From Commensalibacter sp963921845 (GTDB lineage Bacteria > Pseudomonadota > Alphaproteobacteria > Acetobacterales > Acetobacteraceae), in assembly GCF_963921845.1 (NCBI RefSeq), contig NZ_CAWUGZ010000059.1, positions 1-6,237 on the forward strand: a stretch of DNA of 6,237 bases, given 5' to 3'. The stretch's first letter is position 1, and every line of letters begins with the position of its first letter. Under the pieces are notes generated by a model. The model made no database searches. It had not been told where the DNA came from and was given only the letters and a program-made list of their open reading frames with translations. Shown in pieces: positions 1-6,237 of the stretch. The translations under genes were made by a program, and so were the position numbers.

Positions 1-961
1 GTAATAATACTATTTTAATACGTGTTAATTCAGCTCGATAGCTATTCGTGTCCTTGTTATAAGAACAATTTGATTTGTAGTTATGCTTAGTATCTATGTG
101 GTAAAATAGCTATTATAAATTTATAGTATTAATTAATATAAAAAGTTCTTAATAAGTATAGTAATTGTAAGTAAAGGTCTTTTTAAAATTAAATTAAAAA
201 TACAGGAAAACGTTTAAGTTTTTTGGTTAGAACTATAAAATATTTTTAAAAATTAATTGTTAGATTTAATCAAAATATTATAAGGTTGCACTAAAATAAT
301 TAAAAAAATGTTTAAGCCTATAGCGAAGAAAAAACATTTGGTTCATGCAAAAAATTTGATGAGACTGTAAATTTTTTACTAGCGGGGATCGCATAAGGAT
401 AAGGTAATATTTTAAAAAAATCATCTTAAGTTATAGTGGATATTAATTTCTTATTAAAAGGCAAAATAAGGAATTTGAGTATTGATTTTTACAAAAAAGC
501 TATCTTAAAGCATATTGTTACTCTGAATTAATCCTTTTTAAATTAATGTTGTAAGAGATGTAAAAAAGCTTAATGTTCAATTAGTAATAAAAAAGTTTTT
601 GTTGTAAAAGCCTTGGCAGAATAAAATAGTTATAGTAACAAAAAACGAATATTAAGTATACTACTTCGAAAAATACCGCTTTTGGAGAAGTTGAAGAAAT
701 ATTGATTTTTTAAAAAACAACTTATAAACTTGAAAAAACCTTTTTCAATATGAATAGTCACGTAGGTTTTAAAAAGATATAAGGGGTTGTAAACTCCTGC
801 CAAATAATTTTTCAATTGAGCAAGGGATGTTTATAAAATTAATACTAGGTGTAATCGTTTTTTAATTCGCTACTTTTTTTTAATATACTTAAAGCGATTT
901 AAAAAGTTGCCTTAAGACTAAAAATAAGATTATTTACGAGTAATTAAATTATCTCTACGCT
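1..961. other. AT-rich stretch with no supportable gene
   Basis: I see no convincing gene in this block. All six frames are broken by frequent stops. The longest open stretches are a 61-codon minus-strand frame at 630-815 that opens with TTG and has no Shine-Dalgarno sequence, and a 48-codon minus-strand frame at 278-424; neither resembles a known family. Base content is clearly more AT-rich than in the genes to the right, with many A and T runs. No tRNA cloverleaf, rRNA segment or clear GC-rich terminator is visible. A plus-strand frame open from base 3 to a TAG at 39-41 could be the tail of a gene outside the window, but 12 codons cannot show this. The simplest reading is non-coding or fully decayed DNA plus the upstream region of the next gene. 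Confidence 0.6.
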
Positions 962-990
962 TTGTCACATATACTATTCTAATTTATTAC
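962..990 (+). promoter_or_regulatory. Candidate sigma-70-type promoter of the L,D-transpeptidase gene
   Basis: TTGTCA at 962-967 matches the -35 consensus at five of six bases. TATTAC at 985-990 matches the -10 consensus at four of six, with an ideal 17-base spacer. Transcription would start near 997, giving a leader of about 30 bases before the ATG at 1029. In DNA this AT-rich, -10-like hexamers arise often by chance, so the support is mainly the -35 match, the spacing and the position. Confidence 0.4.
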
Positions 991-1013
991 ATTGAGTTGG
1001 TCTTGTGTTTTGC

Positions 1014-1022
1014 AGGGGAGGG
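1014..1022 (+). promoter_or_regulatory. Strong ribosome binding site that fixes the start at 1029
   Basis: The purine run AGGGGAGGG ends six bases before ATG 1029. It lies inside the reading frame of the upstream GTG at 1005, which has no such site of its own. This makes 1029 the start. Confidence 0.75.
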
Positions 1023-1028
1023 ATAAGA

Positions 1029-2009
1029 ATGAAGCCTAAATTACTTATAGTAATGGCTTTAAGTAACTTTTTATTTTTTACGTCTCAGTTATTAGCAGCC
1101 TCCTCTACTGAAACAATATTTCAAATACCTCTAAATTCATTTGATCCTTTTTTATTACAAAAAAAAATTGATGGTGCGTATGATTTAAAAAATCAATCTT
1201 ATTTTGATTATAATCTTTACCATAAAAGCTCTTTATTTCATAAGCGGATGGAAGAAGTTAATCTTCCACCTTTACCTAATTTATCTTACGAAGACGCTCT
1301 TAAAGAAGCAAAAAAACTTATTATTGTATTGAAAAGTTTTGTGCGTAATGGACTGACTTATAATACTCTTCAAAAGAGGAGATGGATTAGTCTTGCAAAT
1401 TATGAGTTGGAAAAAAATGGATTTCATCTTGAACGAACTCAAATTTTAACGGTTGTTGACCGCAATCCTAAAATACAAAACCTATGCTTTATCCTTGCTT
1501 TTCCTAAATACAAAGGAGATTGGATAGTTTTAGGAGGGGATAAAATATCTACAGGATCATCTTATCGTAAGCTTTATTATATTACCCCTACAGGTGTTTT
1601 TGTAAATTCGATTGATCGTTTTGGATATCGAGCTCTTGGTACTAAAAATAAATTTGGCATAAAAGGCAACGGTATCAAAGGAATGCGAGTATGGGACTTT
1701 GGTTGGCAATGGGCACAAAAAAGTTGGTTATCTAATCAAAAAGGGCAAATTCGTTTAGAGATGCATGCTACGGATCCTGTTTATCTTGAACATCGCTTGG
1801 GTCATCCTGCTTCGGAGGGGTGTATAAGAATATCGGCTGGAATGAATCGTTTTATTGATCAATATGGTCTTATTGATGCTCTTTTTACCCAAGCTGCTCA
1901 AAAAAACAAACGATATGGTGCTATTTTTTTGAAAGGAAAAAAAAGATCTCCTTTAGCCGGCCAATTTTTAATTGTTGTTGATTCCTCAGAAAAACAAAAT
2001 AAAACATAA
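1029..2009 (+). CDS. Exported L,D-transpeptidase, YkuD (ErfK/YbiS/YcfS/YnhG) catalytic domain
   Basis: This is a predicted periplasmic L,D-transpeptidase of 326 residues. Such enzymes use a catalytic cysteine to make 3-3 peptidoglycan crosslinks or to attach proteins or D-amino acids to stem peptides; which reaction applies here cannot be read off. Residues 1 to about 23 form a signal peptide (basic start, hydrophobic core, LLA before the likely cut). Residues about 25-145 are a family-specific N-terminal part. The YkuD domain runs from about 149 to 302, with STG at 174-176, TPTGVF at 186-191, RALGTKN at 201-207 and the catalytic block H246 ... S262-E-G-C265-I-R267. C265 is the expected nucleophile and H246 the conserved upstream histidine. 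The usual SHGC is SEGC here. The ATG is chosen over GTG 1005 because of the strong ribosome binding site and the clean signal peptide. The stop codon directly abuts the stop of the convergent gene. Confidence 0.88.
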   Translation: MKPKLLIVMALSNFLFFTSQLLAASSTETIFQIPLNSFDPFLLQKKIDGAYDLKNQSYFDYNLYHKSSLFHKRMEEVNLPPLPNLSYEDALKEAKKLIIVLKSFVRNGLTYNTLQKRRWISLANYELEKNGFHLERTQILTVVDRNPKIQNLCFILAFPKYKGDWIVLGGDKISTGSSYRKLYYITPTGVFVNSIDRFGYRALGTKNKFGIKGNGIKGMRVWDFGWQWAQKSWLSNQKGQIRLEMHATDPVYLEHRLGHPASEGCIRISAGMNRFIDQYGLIDALFTQAAQKNKRYGAIFLKGKKRSPLAGQFLIVVDSSEKQNKT

Positions 2010-2591
2010 TTAATGAATTTTATCATTTGGTGAGGCCGTCAAGATTTCTAAACAATTACGTTTTTGATAAACAATGGCTAAAGAATGAATAGATTGTAGT
2101 TGTTCAATAAGCTTTTTTTTCTTTTCAAGATCATACCGTGCTGCTCCGCAAATGTTTTGAATACTGTTAGGTGAATTTTTGTGCAGACTTAAAATTTTTA
2201 ATACAGCTTTTGGATTGATGTAAAGAGCTTTGATTAACGTTTTTTTTAATTGTAATTTTATTGGAGAGGGTGCGTATTTTAAGAGAGAAGGGGTTATATT
2301 TATCCAGTCAACACGACCGGTAGCTATATTTTTTAATATAAAATTCCATTGTTGATGTTTGGAAATTGCATGAATGGTTTTTAAGCCCCCATCAATTTCA
2401 ATAAGCAAGTCCAATTTTTGAGGAGTAAGCGAGTGATACATTTCAACCTTATTATTTTTTAAATTATCTTTTTGTGGCTGTACATATTGTGTAAACATCG
2501 TTGATTTGGCTTGAGAAAAAATAATTGTTGTCCATAAAATTGGGAAAATTAAAAAAAAATAACGGGTAAAAAGAAAAAATTTATTTAACAT
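2010..2591 (-). CDS. Exported protein of unknown function, 193 residues
   Basis: I do not recognise a named family. Residues 1 to about 28 are a signal peptide or anchor (basic start, long aromatic-rich hydrophobic core, then FSQAKS). The mature part is basic and probably helical. Residues 80-130 read as a tryptophan-containing helix, a turn (ATGRVDW), then a leucine-rich helix leading into INPKAVLKIL. Only two cysteines lie beyond the signal region, C148 and C180, so a single periplasmic disulfide is plausible. The W...I..G...W...L / NP.AVL / IC pattern recalls small uncharacterised exported proteins of proteobacteria, but this is from memory and weak. The gene converges on the L,D-transpeptidase with no bases between the stops and diverges from the DUF3126 gene. 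The start has only a poor Shine-Dalgarno sequence. Base usage matches its neighbours, and the full-length frame with a signal peptide argues that it is a real gene. Confidence 0.75.
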   Translation of the reverse strand: MLNKFFLFTRYFFLIFPILWTTIIFSQAKSTMFTQYVQPQKDNLKNNKVEMYHSLTPQKLDLLIEIDGGLKTIHAISKHQQWNFILKNIATGRVDWINITPSLLKYAPSPIKLQLKKTLIKALYINPKAVLKILSLHKNSPNSIQNICGAARYDLEKKKKLIEQLQSIHSLAIVYQKRNCLEILTASPNDKIH

Positions 2592-2720
2592 AATTGTTTC
2601 GTTTGAAAGTTCAATTTTGTAACATAAAATTGTTTACTTAAAAAATGGCAGAATAATGATATAAATTAGCTAATATACAGCATATTAATTCTTCAAGTTT
2701 ATTTTAGGAGTATATTTACA
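2592..2720. promoter_or_regulatory. Divergent intergenic region between the unknown exported gene and the DUF3126 gene
   Basis: These 129 bases must hold the promoters of both flanking genes. For the rightward gene, TATAAA at 2660-2665 and TAATAT at 2671-2676 could serve as -10 elements, and TTGTTT at 2630-2635 or TTTACT at 2633-2638 as -35 elements. None combines with good spacing, so no exact promoter is called. No strong dyad is visible. Confidence 0.4.
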
Positions 2721-2948
2721 GTGACCCTTAATTCCAAAGAAGCGAAAAAATTAAAAGATTATCTTCAAACTAAATTGGGTTGTCATCATTTAACAATAGC
2801 TTTACCTAAAAAGGCAGGTCAGCCTGCAGAATTATGCTTAAAAAATGGTGAAATGATGGAATCAATAGGAACGATTTATCGTGATGCAGAAGACGGAGAC
2901 GTATCTTTTGCTATTTCGCTTACTGTTCTCGAAGAAGATTTAAAATAG
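2721..2948 (+). CDS. DUF3126 family small protein, 75 residues
   Basis: This small, soluble, presumably cytoplasmic protein matches the DUF3126 family, which is typical of alphaproteobacteria and has no assigned function. The order of features fits: an N-terminal helix (residues 5-19, with KEAKKLKDYLQ), a beta strand (HLTIALP), a second strand ending in the core IGTIYRDAEDGDVSF at 49-63, then a final strand and an acidic EEDLK end. The acidic IG..(Y/F)RD.(E/D)(D/E)GD.S(F/Y) core is the most diagnostic part. The length is about that of the family. The start is GTG, supported by TAGGAG at 2705-2710, ten bases upstream, and by the helix beginning right after it. No signal peptide or membrane segment is seen. 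It stands alone on its strand and converges on the DUF2939 gene with eight bases between stops. Confidence 0.85.
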   Translation: MTLNSKEAKKLKDYLQTKLGCHHLTIALPKKAGQPAELCLKNGEMMESIGTIYRDAEDGDVSFAISLTVLEEDLK

Positions 2949-2950
2949 AC

Positions 2951-2987
2951 TACGTTTTATTTTAGCAATAAAGAAACGTATTGTTTT
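2951..2987 (+). terminator. Candidate terminator hairpin after the DUF3126 gene
   Basis: TACGTTT at 2951-2957 can pair with AAACGTA at 2974-2980. An inner TTTATT (2956-2961) can alternatively pair with AATAAA (2967-2972) around a TTAGC loop. The sequence TTGTTTT follows at once, as expected for an intrinsic terminator. The stem is AT-rich and lies mostly inside the 3' end of the convergent DUF2939 gene. It would be weak by usual standards, though this genome has little GC to offer. Confidence 0.4.
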
Positions 2988-3511
2988 GAAAACTGTATGG
3001 AGGTTATTTTCCATGACCATTTTTTCAGCTTCATTGTGATTTGCAAAGGAGGATTCATTTCATTTTGAGAGCTTTGAAAAGTGGCTCTTATTTTTATAGG
3101 AGATTTAAAAGTTACTTGGGTTTTTAGTAATACTTCGACTATTTCTTTAAATTGGAACGTATTAGTTTTTTTTTTATTAGTGTGGAAAGAAACTAATAAA
3201 TTTTCTAACCGATGAGGGGTTAAGGATGCGTCAATCGTATTATTAATTGCGGAAATAGCAAAAGAATCCCCAAATTGTGGCAGTTCGTTTTGGGAGGTTG
3301 CCGGATTATCCATAATTGCTTGAATTAAATCGTGGCGAAGATTGTTTTTAACCAACGTCCAATCCATACAGGATAAAAATTTTTGTGTGTTATGGGTTTG
3401 AACGGCTGCAGTGATAGACCACAGGGTAACGTAAGGATAAGTAAAATAAAACGTAGAAAAAGCTATTATAAAAAAAATTATCGGCCATTTTTTGGAAGTA
3501 AAAATAATCAT
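2957..3511 (-). CDS. DUF2939-like membrane-anchored protein, 184 residues
   Basis: The protein resembles the DUF2939 family of proteobacterial proteins of unknown function. Residues about 9-24 form one hydrophobic segment, either an uncleaved anchor or a signal peptide. It is followed by the motif that prompted the call: YPYVTLWSITAAVQTHNTQKFLSCMDW (25-51), meaning an aromatic-proline-aromatic turn, a helix, and a short DW element before a long amphipathic helix (LVKNNLRHDLIQAI). The rest looks like a mixed alpha/beta domain ending in beta strands, with KKWSWKITSIQF near the C-terminus. The bulk would face the periplasm. No catalytic residues are evident. The ATG has only a weak AGAG-like Shine-Dalgarno sequence about 12 bases upstream. 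The gene converges with DUF3126 and diverges from the SH3 gene. The family call is from motif shape and is moderately sure; the membrane anchor is clearer. Confidence 0.72.
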   Translation of the reverse strand: MIIFTSKKWPIIFFIIAFSTFYFTYPYVTLWSITAAVQTHNTQKFLSCMDWTLVKNNLRHDLIQAIMDNPATSQNELPQFGDSFAISAINNTIDASLTPHRLENLLVSFHTNKKKTNTFQFKEIVEVLLKTQVTFKSPIKIRATFQSSQNEMNPPLQITMKLKKWSWKITSIQFSKQYVSLLLK

Positions 3512-3571
3512 TTCGATAACTCTATCATTCGTTAAAAGGATGGTAAAAAATAGAATTAAGAGTTAAATAAA

Positions 3572-3594
3572 TTCTGATTCTAACCATATCAGAA
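3572..3594. promoter_or_regulatory. Inverted repeat, possible operator
   Basis: TTCTGAT at 3572-3578 and ATCAGAA at 3588-3594 are perfect inverted copies with a nine-base spacer. The dyad centre lies about 72 bases upstream of the DUF2939 start, where a regulator of that gene could bind. No T tract follows the repeat, so a terminator is unlikely. Seven-base repeats in AT-rich DNA can arise by chance. Confidence 0.3.
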
Positions 3595-3613
3595 ACAGGT
3601 AGTTAATTAAATA

Positions 3614-3639
3614 CGAATGAATTTGCATTCGCAATTTTT
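3614..3639 (+). other. Short hairpin with T-rich tail between divergent genes
   Basis: CGAATG at 3614-3619 pairs with CATTCG at 3626-3631 around the six-base loop AATTTG. CAATTTTT follows at 3632-3639. The shape is terminator-like, but no rightward gene ends just upstream, so it may instead be an operator dyad or part of an untranslated leader. Confidence 0.3.
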
Positions 3640-3715
3640 AAATACTATGTTGTTAATCTTATTTTTAAACAGTATTCCATTATTAACGATCGAAAAAAGA
3701 ATTTTAAATGAACGA

Positions 3716-3744
3716 TTAACATCATTTTGTTGTTATATTATATA
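3716..3744 (+). promoter_or_regulatory. Candidate promoter of the SH3 gene
   Basis: TTAACA at 3716-3721 (five of six to the -35 consensus) is followed after 17 bases by TATATA at 3739-3744 (four of six to the -10 consensus), within a run of overlapping TATA-like hexamers. Transcription would begin near 3751, so both possible starts of the SH3 gene (GTG 3765 and ATG 3795) would be on the transcript. Confidence 0.35.
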
Positions 3745-3794
3745 AAAGAGACGGTTTTGATACAGTGAGCGTAGTTTTAGAGAGTTTAAACGTA

Positions 3795-4682
3795 ATGAAA
3801 TATTTATGTCCCAGCTTGCTATTAAAACGTTATATTTTTTTGTTTAGGTTTAGTGTTGTTTTTTTTACGAGTGTTATGTTAGGATTTTTTTGTTTTACAG
3901 GGATAAGTTTTGCCCAACACAACAGTAATAAAATAACCCATTATGAAGTAAAAAGAAAAAACCATAAGACGTTAATTAAAAAAAGCAAAAGAATTAAAAA
4001 AGTCAAAGCAACTTCTAAAGTTTCTCCTCTGAATCATACGTTAAAAGCAGGTCCGTCAGTTGGAGAAACCGTAGTACCACAAACAACAATAGCGAAGGCC
4101 GCTGAAACTGAAAAAGGTACGGTTACTGGATTGCCAATTCCCCGCTTTTTATGTTTACGAGCCGATGAAGTTAATATGCGTAGTGGACCTGGTACGAGAT
4201 ATCCTATTATATGGATTTATCATCGTCGGCATATGCCTATGAAAGTTATTCGAGAGTTTGATAATTGGCGTTTAGTTGAAGATATTGATGGTCAAAAAGG
4301 CTGGGTTCAGCAAGCCATTTTGTCTGATAAACGCACTTTTATTATTAAAGGAATACCCCTTTCGACGAAGATAGACGCAGTAAATTTTAACGATTCTCAA
4401 AACAACACTACAAAAGAAGTGGAACATACTGATAGTCTTATTATTGGTTATATTGCTGACAAAAATTCTATGCAATTATCCAAAGATAATATTATTTTAA
4501 AGAAATTGCCACAAGATCAAGCCGACGCAAAAGCCATTTTAAAGCCAGGCGTTGTAGGGGATATAAAGGAATGTCCAGCAGGTTCTGAATGGTGCAAGGT
4601 AGCTGTGAAAGATATTGAAGGGTGGATTCCTCGTGAAGTTATATGGGGTACGCTTCCTCAAGAGAATGTTCAAGTTCATTAA
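3795..4682 (+). CDS. Exported protein with two bacterial SH3 domains (COG3807 type)
   Basis: This periplasmic protein has two SH3b-like domains of the kind found in alphaproteobacterial COG3807 proteins. Bacterial SH3 domains often bind peptidoglycan peptides, so a cell wall role is likely but unproven. Counting from ATG 3795 (295 residues): signal peptide to about residue 40 (ends in GISFA), a strongly basic linker at about 50-78, a low-complexity stretch to 115, SH3 domain 1 at about 118-185 (VNMRSGPGTRYPIIW, then W158RLVED and GQKGWV), and SH3 domain 2 at about 216-286. Domain 2 carries the conserved pair C260 and C267 (CPAGSEWC), possibly a disulfide, and GWIPREVIWG. An in-frame GTG at 3765 would add ten residues. 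I prefer the ATG because AGAGAG sits ten bases upstream and the signal peptide is more compact, but the choice is close. pyk follows after 83 bases on the same strand, with a hairpin between. Confidence 0.85.
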   Translation: MKYLCPSLLLKRYIFLFRFSVVFFTSVMLGFFCFTGISFAQHNSNKITHYEVKRKNHKTLIKKSKRIKKVKATSKVSPLNHTLKAGPSVGETVVPQTTIAKAAETEKGTVTGLPIPRFLCLRADEVNMRSGPGTRYPIIWIYHRRHMPMKVIREFDNWRLVEDIDGQKGWVQQAILSDKRTFIIKGIPLSTKIDAVNFNDSQNNTTKEVEHTDSLIIGYIADKNSMQLSKDNIILKKLPQDQADAKAILKPGVVGDIKECPAGSEWCKVAVKDIEGWIPREVIWGTLPQENVQVH

Positions 4683-4703
4683 ATAATGCAACATTGAATT
4701 TGG

Positions 4704-4734
4704 AACAATTGATTTAATTAAATCCAATTGTTTT
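4704..4734 (+). terminator. AT-rich hairpin between the SH3 gene and pyk
   Basis: AACAATT (4704-4710), the perfect 14-base palindrome GATTTAATTAAATC (4711-4724), one unpaired C (4725) and AATTGTT (4726-4732) together form a long stem with a single bulge, running into TTTT at 4731-4734. It could end SH3 transcripts or reduce read-through into pyk. The low GC content makes termination strength doubtful. Confidence 0.42.
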
Positions 4735-4765
4735 CGTATTAATTGAATATTAAGGAATAAAATAA

Positions 4766-6214
4766 ATGATCGATAAGTCTAGTTTGTTGAGAAGTCGCCG
4801 TACTAAAATTGTTTCAACGCTTGGGCCAGCCTCCTCAACGAAAGAAATGATACAGACTTTATTTCATGCGGGCGTTGATGTGTTTCGTTTGAATTTTTCT
4901 CATGGCACGCATGAAGATCATGCAGAACGTTATCAAATTATACGTGAATTAGAAAAAGAGTCTGGCAAGGCCATTGGTATTTTGGCTGATATTCAAGGAC
5001 CTAAGCTGAGAGTCGGTCAATTTGCTGCGGGCAAAATCGTACTTAAAACGGGGAGTACTTTTCGTTTTGACTTAGACCCAACAATGGGCGATGAGCATCG
5101 CGTGTGTTTGCCCCATAAAGAAATTGTAAACAGTGCAACGCCGGGTTGTCGTTTATTACTTGATGATGGAAAATTGTGCGTGGTTGTCCGTAAAGTAGGT
5201 TCAGATTTTATTGAAACTGAAGTGGTCACCGGTGGAACACTTTCAAACCACAAAGGGGTCAATGTGCCCGATATGGTTTTGCCCATTCCAGCTTTGACTG
5301 AAAAAGATCATATTGATCTTCGTTTTGCGTTAAAATTAGGAGTTGATTTTGTAGGACTTTCTTTTGTACAGCGTCCAGAAGACGTGTTAGAAGCAAAGGA
5401 AATCGCAGATGGGCGTGCTTGGATTGTAACCAAAATGGAAAAACCTCAAGCGATGCAAAATCTTGACGCTATTTTAAATGCAACGGATGCGGTTATGGTT
5501 GCACGCGGTGATCTAGGGGTGGAAATGCCTCCAGAAGAGGTTCCTTTGGCACAAATTAAAATTATACGTACCGCACGTAGCTTAGGTAAACCAGTTATCG
5601 TCGCAACACAAATGCTTGAAAGTATGATTAGTGCTCCAACGCCTACAAGAGCGGAGGCTTCTGATATTGCGACTGCGGTATTTGAAGGAGCCGACGCAGT
5701 CATGCTTTCAGCCGAGAGCGCTGCTGGTCAATATCCCAAAGAGGCAGTGACCATCATGGACCGCATTATCAGTCGTGTAGAAAAAGATGAGGAGTGGCGT
5801 AAATTAATGGACGCTACCCGTGAACAACCTCAGCGTAATGTTGCGGATGCTATTGTTGCAGCGGCAGAAAAAATTTGCCATACTTTAGATACTGCTGCTG
5901 TTGTTGCTTTTACCCGTCGCGGTAAGACGGCTCAACGTATGTCTAGAGAACGTCCAAACTCTATGATTTTTGGTGTAGCGCCAACTTCAGAAGTGGCTAG
6001 AAAATTGGCTTTGGTTTGGGGGGTACATCCTTACCATTCTTCAAAAGTTGATGATCCTGCTTGTACCGTAGAAAATATGCTCTCTGAATCTTTAAAAATA
6101 GTTCATGAATATAAAATTGTTAAAGAAGGGGATCGTATGGTTGTTATAGCAGGTATGCCTTTTGGTAAAGCTGGTAGTACCAACCTTATACGCGTTGTGG
6201 ATATTAAAGAATAG
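4766..6214 (+). CDS. pyk: Pyruvate kinase
   Basis: This cytoplasmic glycolytic enzyme transfers phosphate from phosphoenolpyruvate to ADP, yielding pyruvate and ATP. At 482 residues it is full length. The A domain (about 8-75 and 165-340) holds TKIVSTLGPAS at 13-23, R41-L-N43-F-S45-H46-G, D75, K223 and E225 in TKMEK (general acid and metal ligand), D249 in ARGDLG (metal ligand) and T281 in TQMLESM. The B domain is inserted at about 76-164. The C domain (about 345-480) has a phosphate-loop-like TRRGKTA at 383-389, where sugar phosphate effectors bind in relatives. Residues I76, Q77, K80 and V83 match the K+-independent class. The ATG has AAGGAA at 4752-4757, eight bases upstream. Base content is visibly less AT-rich than in the neighbours, as expected for a conserved, well-expressed gene. 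All key residues are present, so the enzyme should be active. Confidence 0.97.
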   Translation: MIDKSSLLRSRRTKIVSTLGPASSTKEMIQTLFHAGVDVFRLNFSHGTHEDHAERYQIIRELEKESGKAIGILADIQGPKLRVGQFAAGKIVLKTGSTFRFDLDPTMGDEHRVCLPHKEIVNSATPGCRLLLDDGKLCVVVRKVGSDFIETEVVTGGTLSNHKGVNVPDMVLPIPALTEKDHIDLRFALKLGVDFVGLSFVQRPEDVLEAKEIADGRAWIVTKMEKPQAMQNLDAILNATDAVMVARGDLGVEMPPEEVPLAQIKIIRTARSLGKPVIVATQMLESMISAPTPTRAEASDIATAVFEGADAVMLSAESAAGQYPKEAVTIMDRIISRVEKDEEWRKLMDATREQPQRNVADAIVAAAEKICHTLDTAAVVAFTRRGKTAQRMSRERPNSMIFGVAPTSEVARKLALVWGVHPYHSSKVDDPACTVENMLSESLKIVHEYKIVKEGDRMVVIAGMPFGKAGSTNLIRVVDIKE

Positions 6215-6222
6215 TGTAAAAA

Positions 6223-6228
6223 AGGGAG
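6223..6228 (+). promoter_or_regulatory. Probable ribosome binding site of the next gene, beyond the window
   Basis: AGGGAG lies nine bases after the pyk stop, and the window ends nine bases later, where a start codon would be expected. This suggests a close downstream gene co-transcribed with pyk. In many alphaproteobacteria small DUF1036 or DUF1244 genes follow pyk, but nothing of the gene itself is visible here. Confidence 0.4.
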
Positions 6229-6237
6229 ATATATATC

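Overview
This 6.2 kb window is very AT-rich. It looks like chromosomal DNA from an alphaproteobacterium with a reduced or drifting genome. The lineage call rests on family content: a DUF3126 protein, a DUF2939 protein, a COG3807-type SH3 protein and an alphaproteobacterial style of pyruvate kinase. The low GC content, a gene-free first kilobase and lysine/asparagine/isoleucine-rich proteins suggest a host-associated group such as Holosporales, but the sequence alone does not settle this.

Layout: positions 1 to about 960 hold no gene I can support. Then come an L,D-transpeptidase (+, 1029-2009), an exported protein of unknown function (-, 2010-2591), a DUF3126 protein (+, 2721-2948), a membrane-anchored DUF2939 protein (-, 2957-3511), an exported protein with two bacterial SH3 domains (+, 3795-4682, possibly from GTG 3765) and pyruvate kinase (+, 4766-6214). 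The last 23 bases carry what looks like the ribosome binding site of a further + strand gene outside the window.

The first five genes alternate strand, giving two tight convergent pairs (0 and 8 bases between stop codons) and two divergent intergenic regions (129 and about 250 bases). Most genes are therefore probably transcribed singly; only the SH3 gene and pyk could share a transcript, and an AT-rich hairpin lies between them. Four of the six proteins carry a signal peptide or membrane anchor. Two of those, the L,D-transpeptidase and the SH3 protein, point to peptidoglycan work, so this is largely an envelope neighbourhood next to a glycolytic housekeeping gene.

I found no CRISPR array, insertion sequence, tRNA, rRNA, toxin-antitoxin pair or defence cassette, and nothing that amounts to a new multi-gene system. 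The points most worth a second look are the K+-independence signature in pyruvate kinase, the SEGC form of the transpeptidase catalytic motif, the unassigned exported 193-residue protein, and several dyads between genes.
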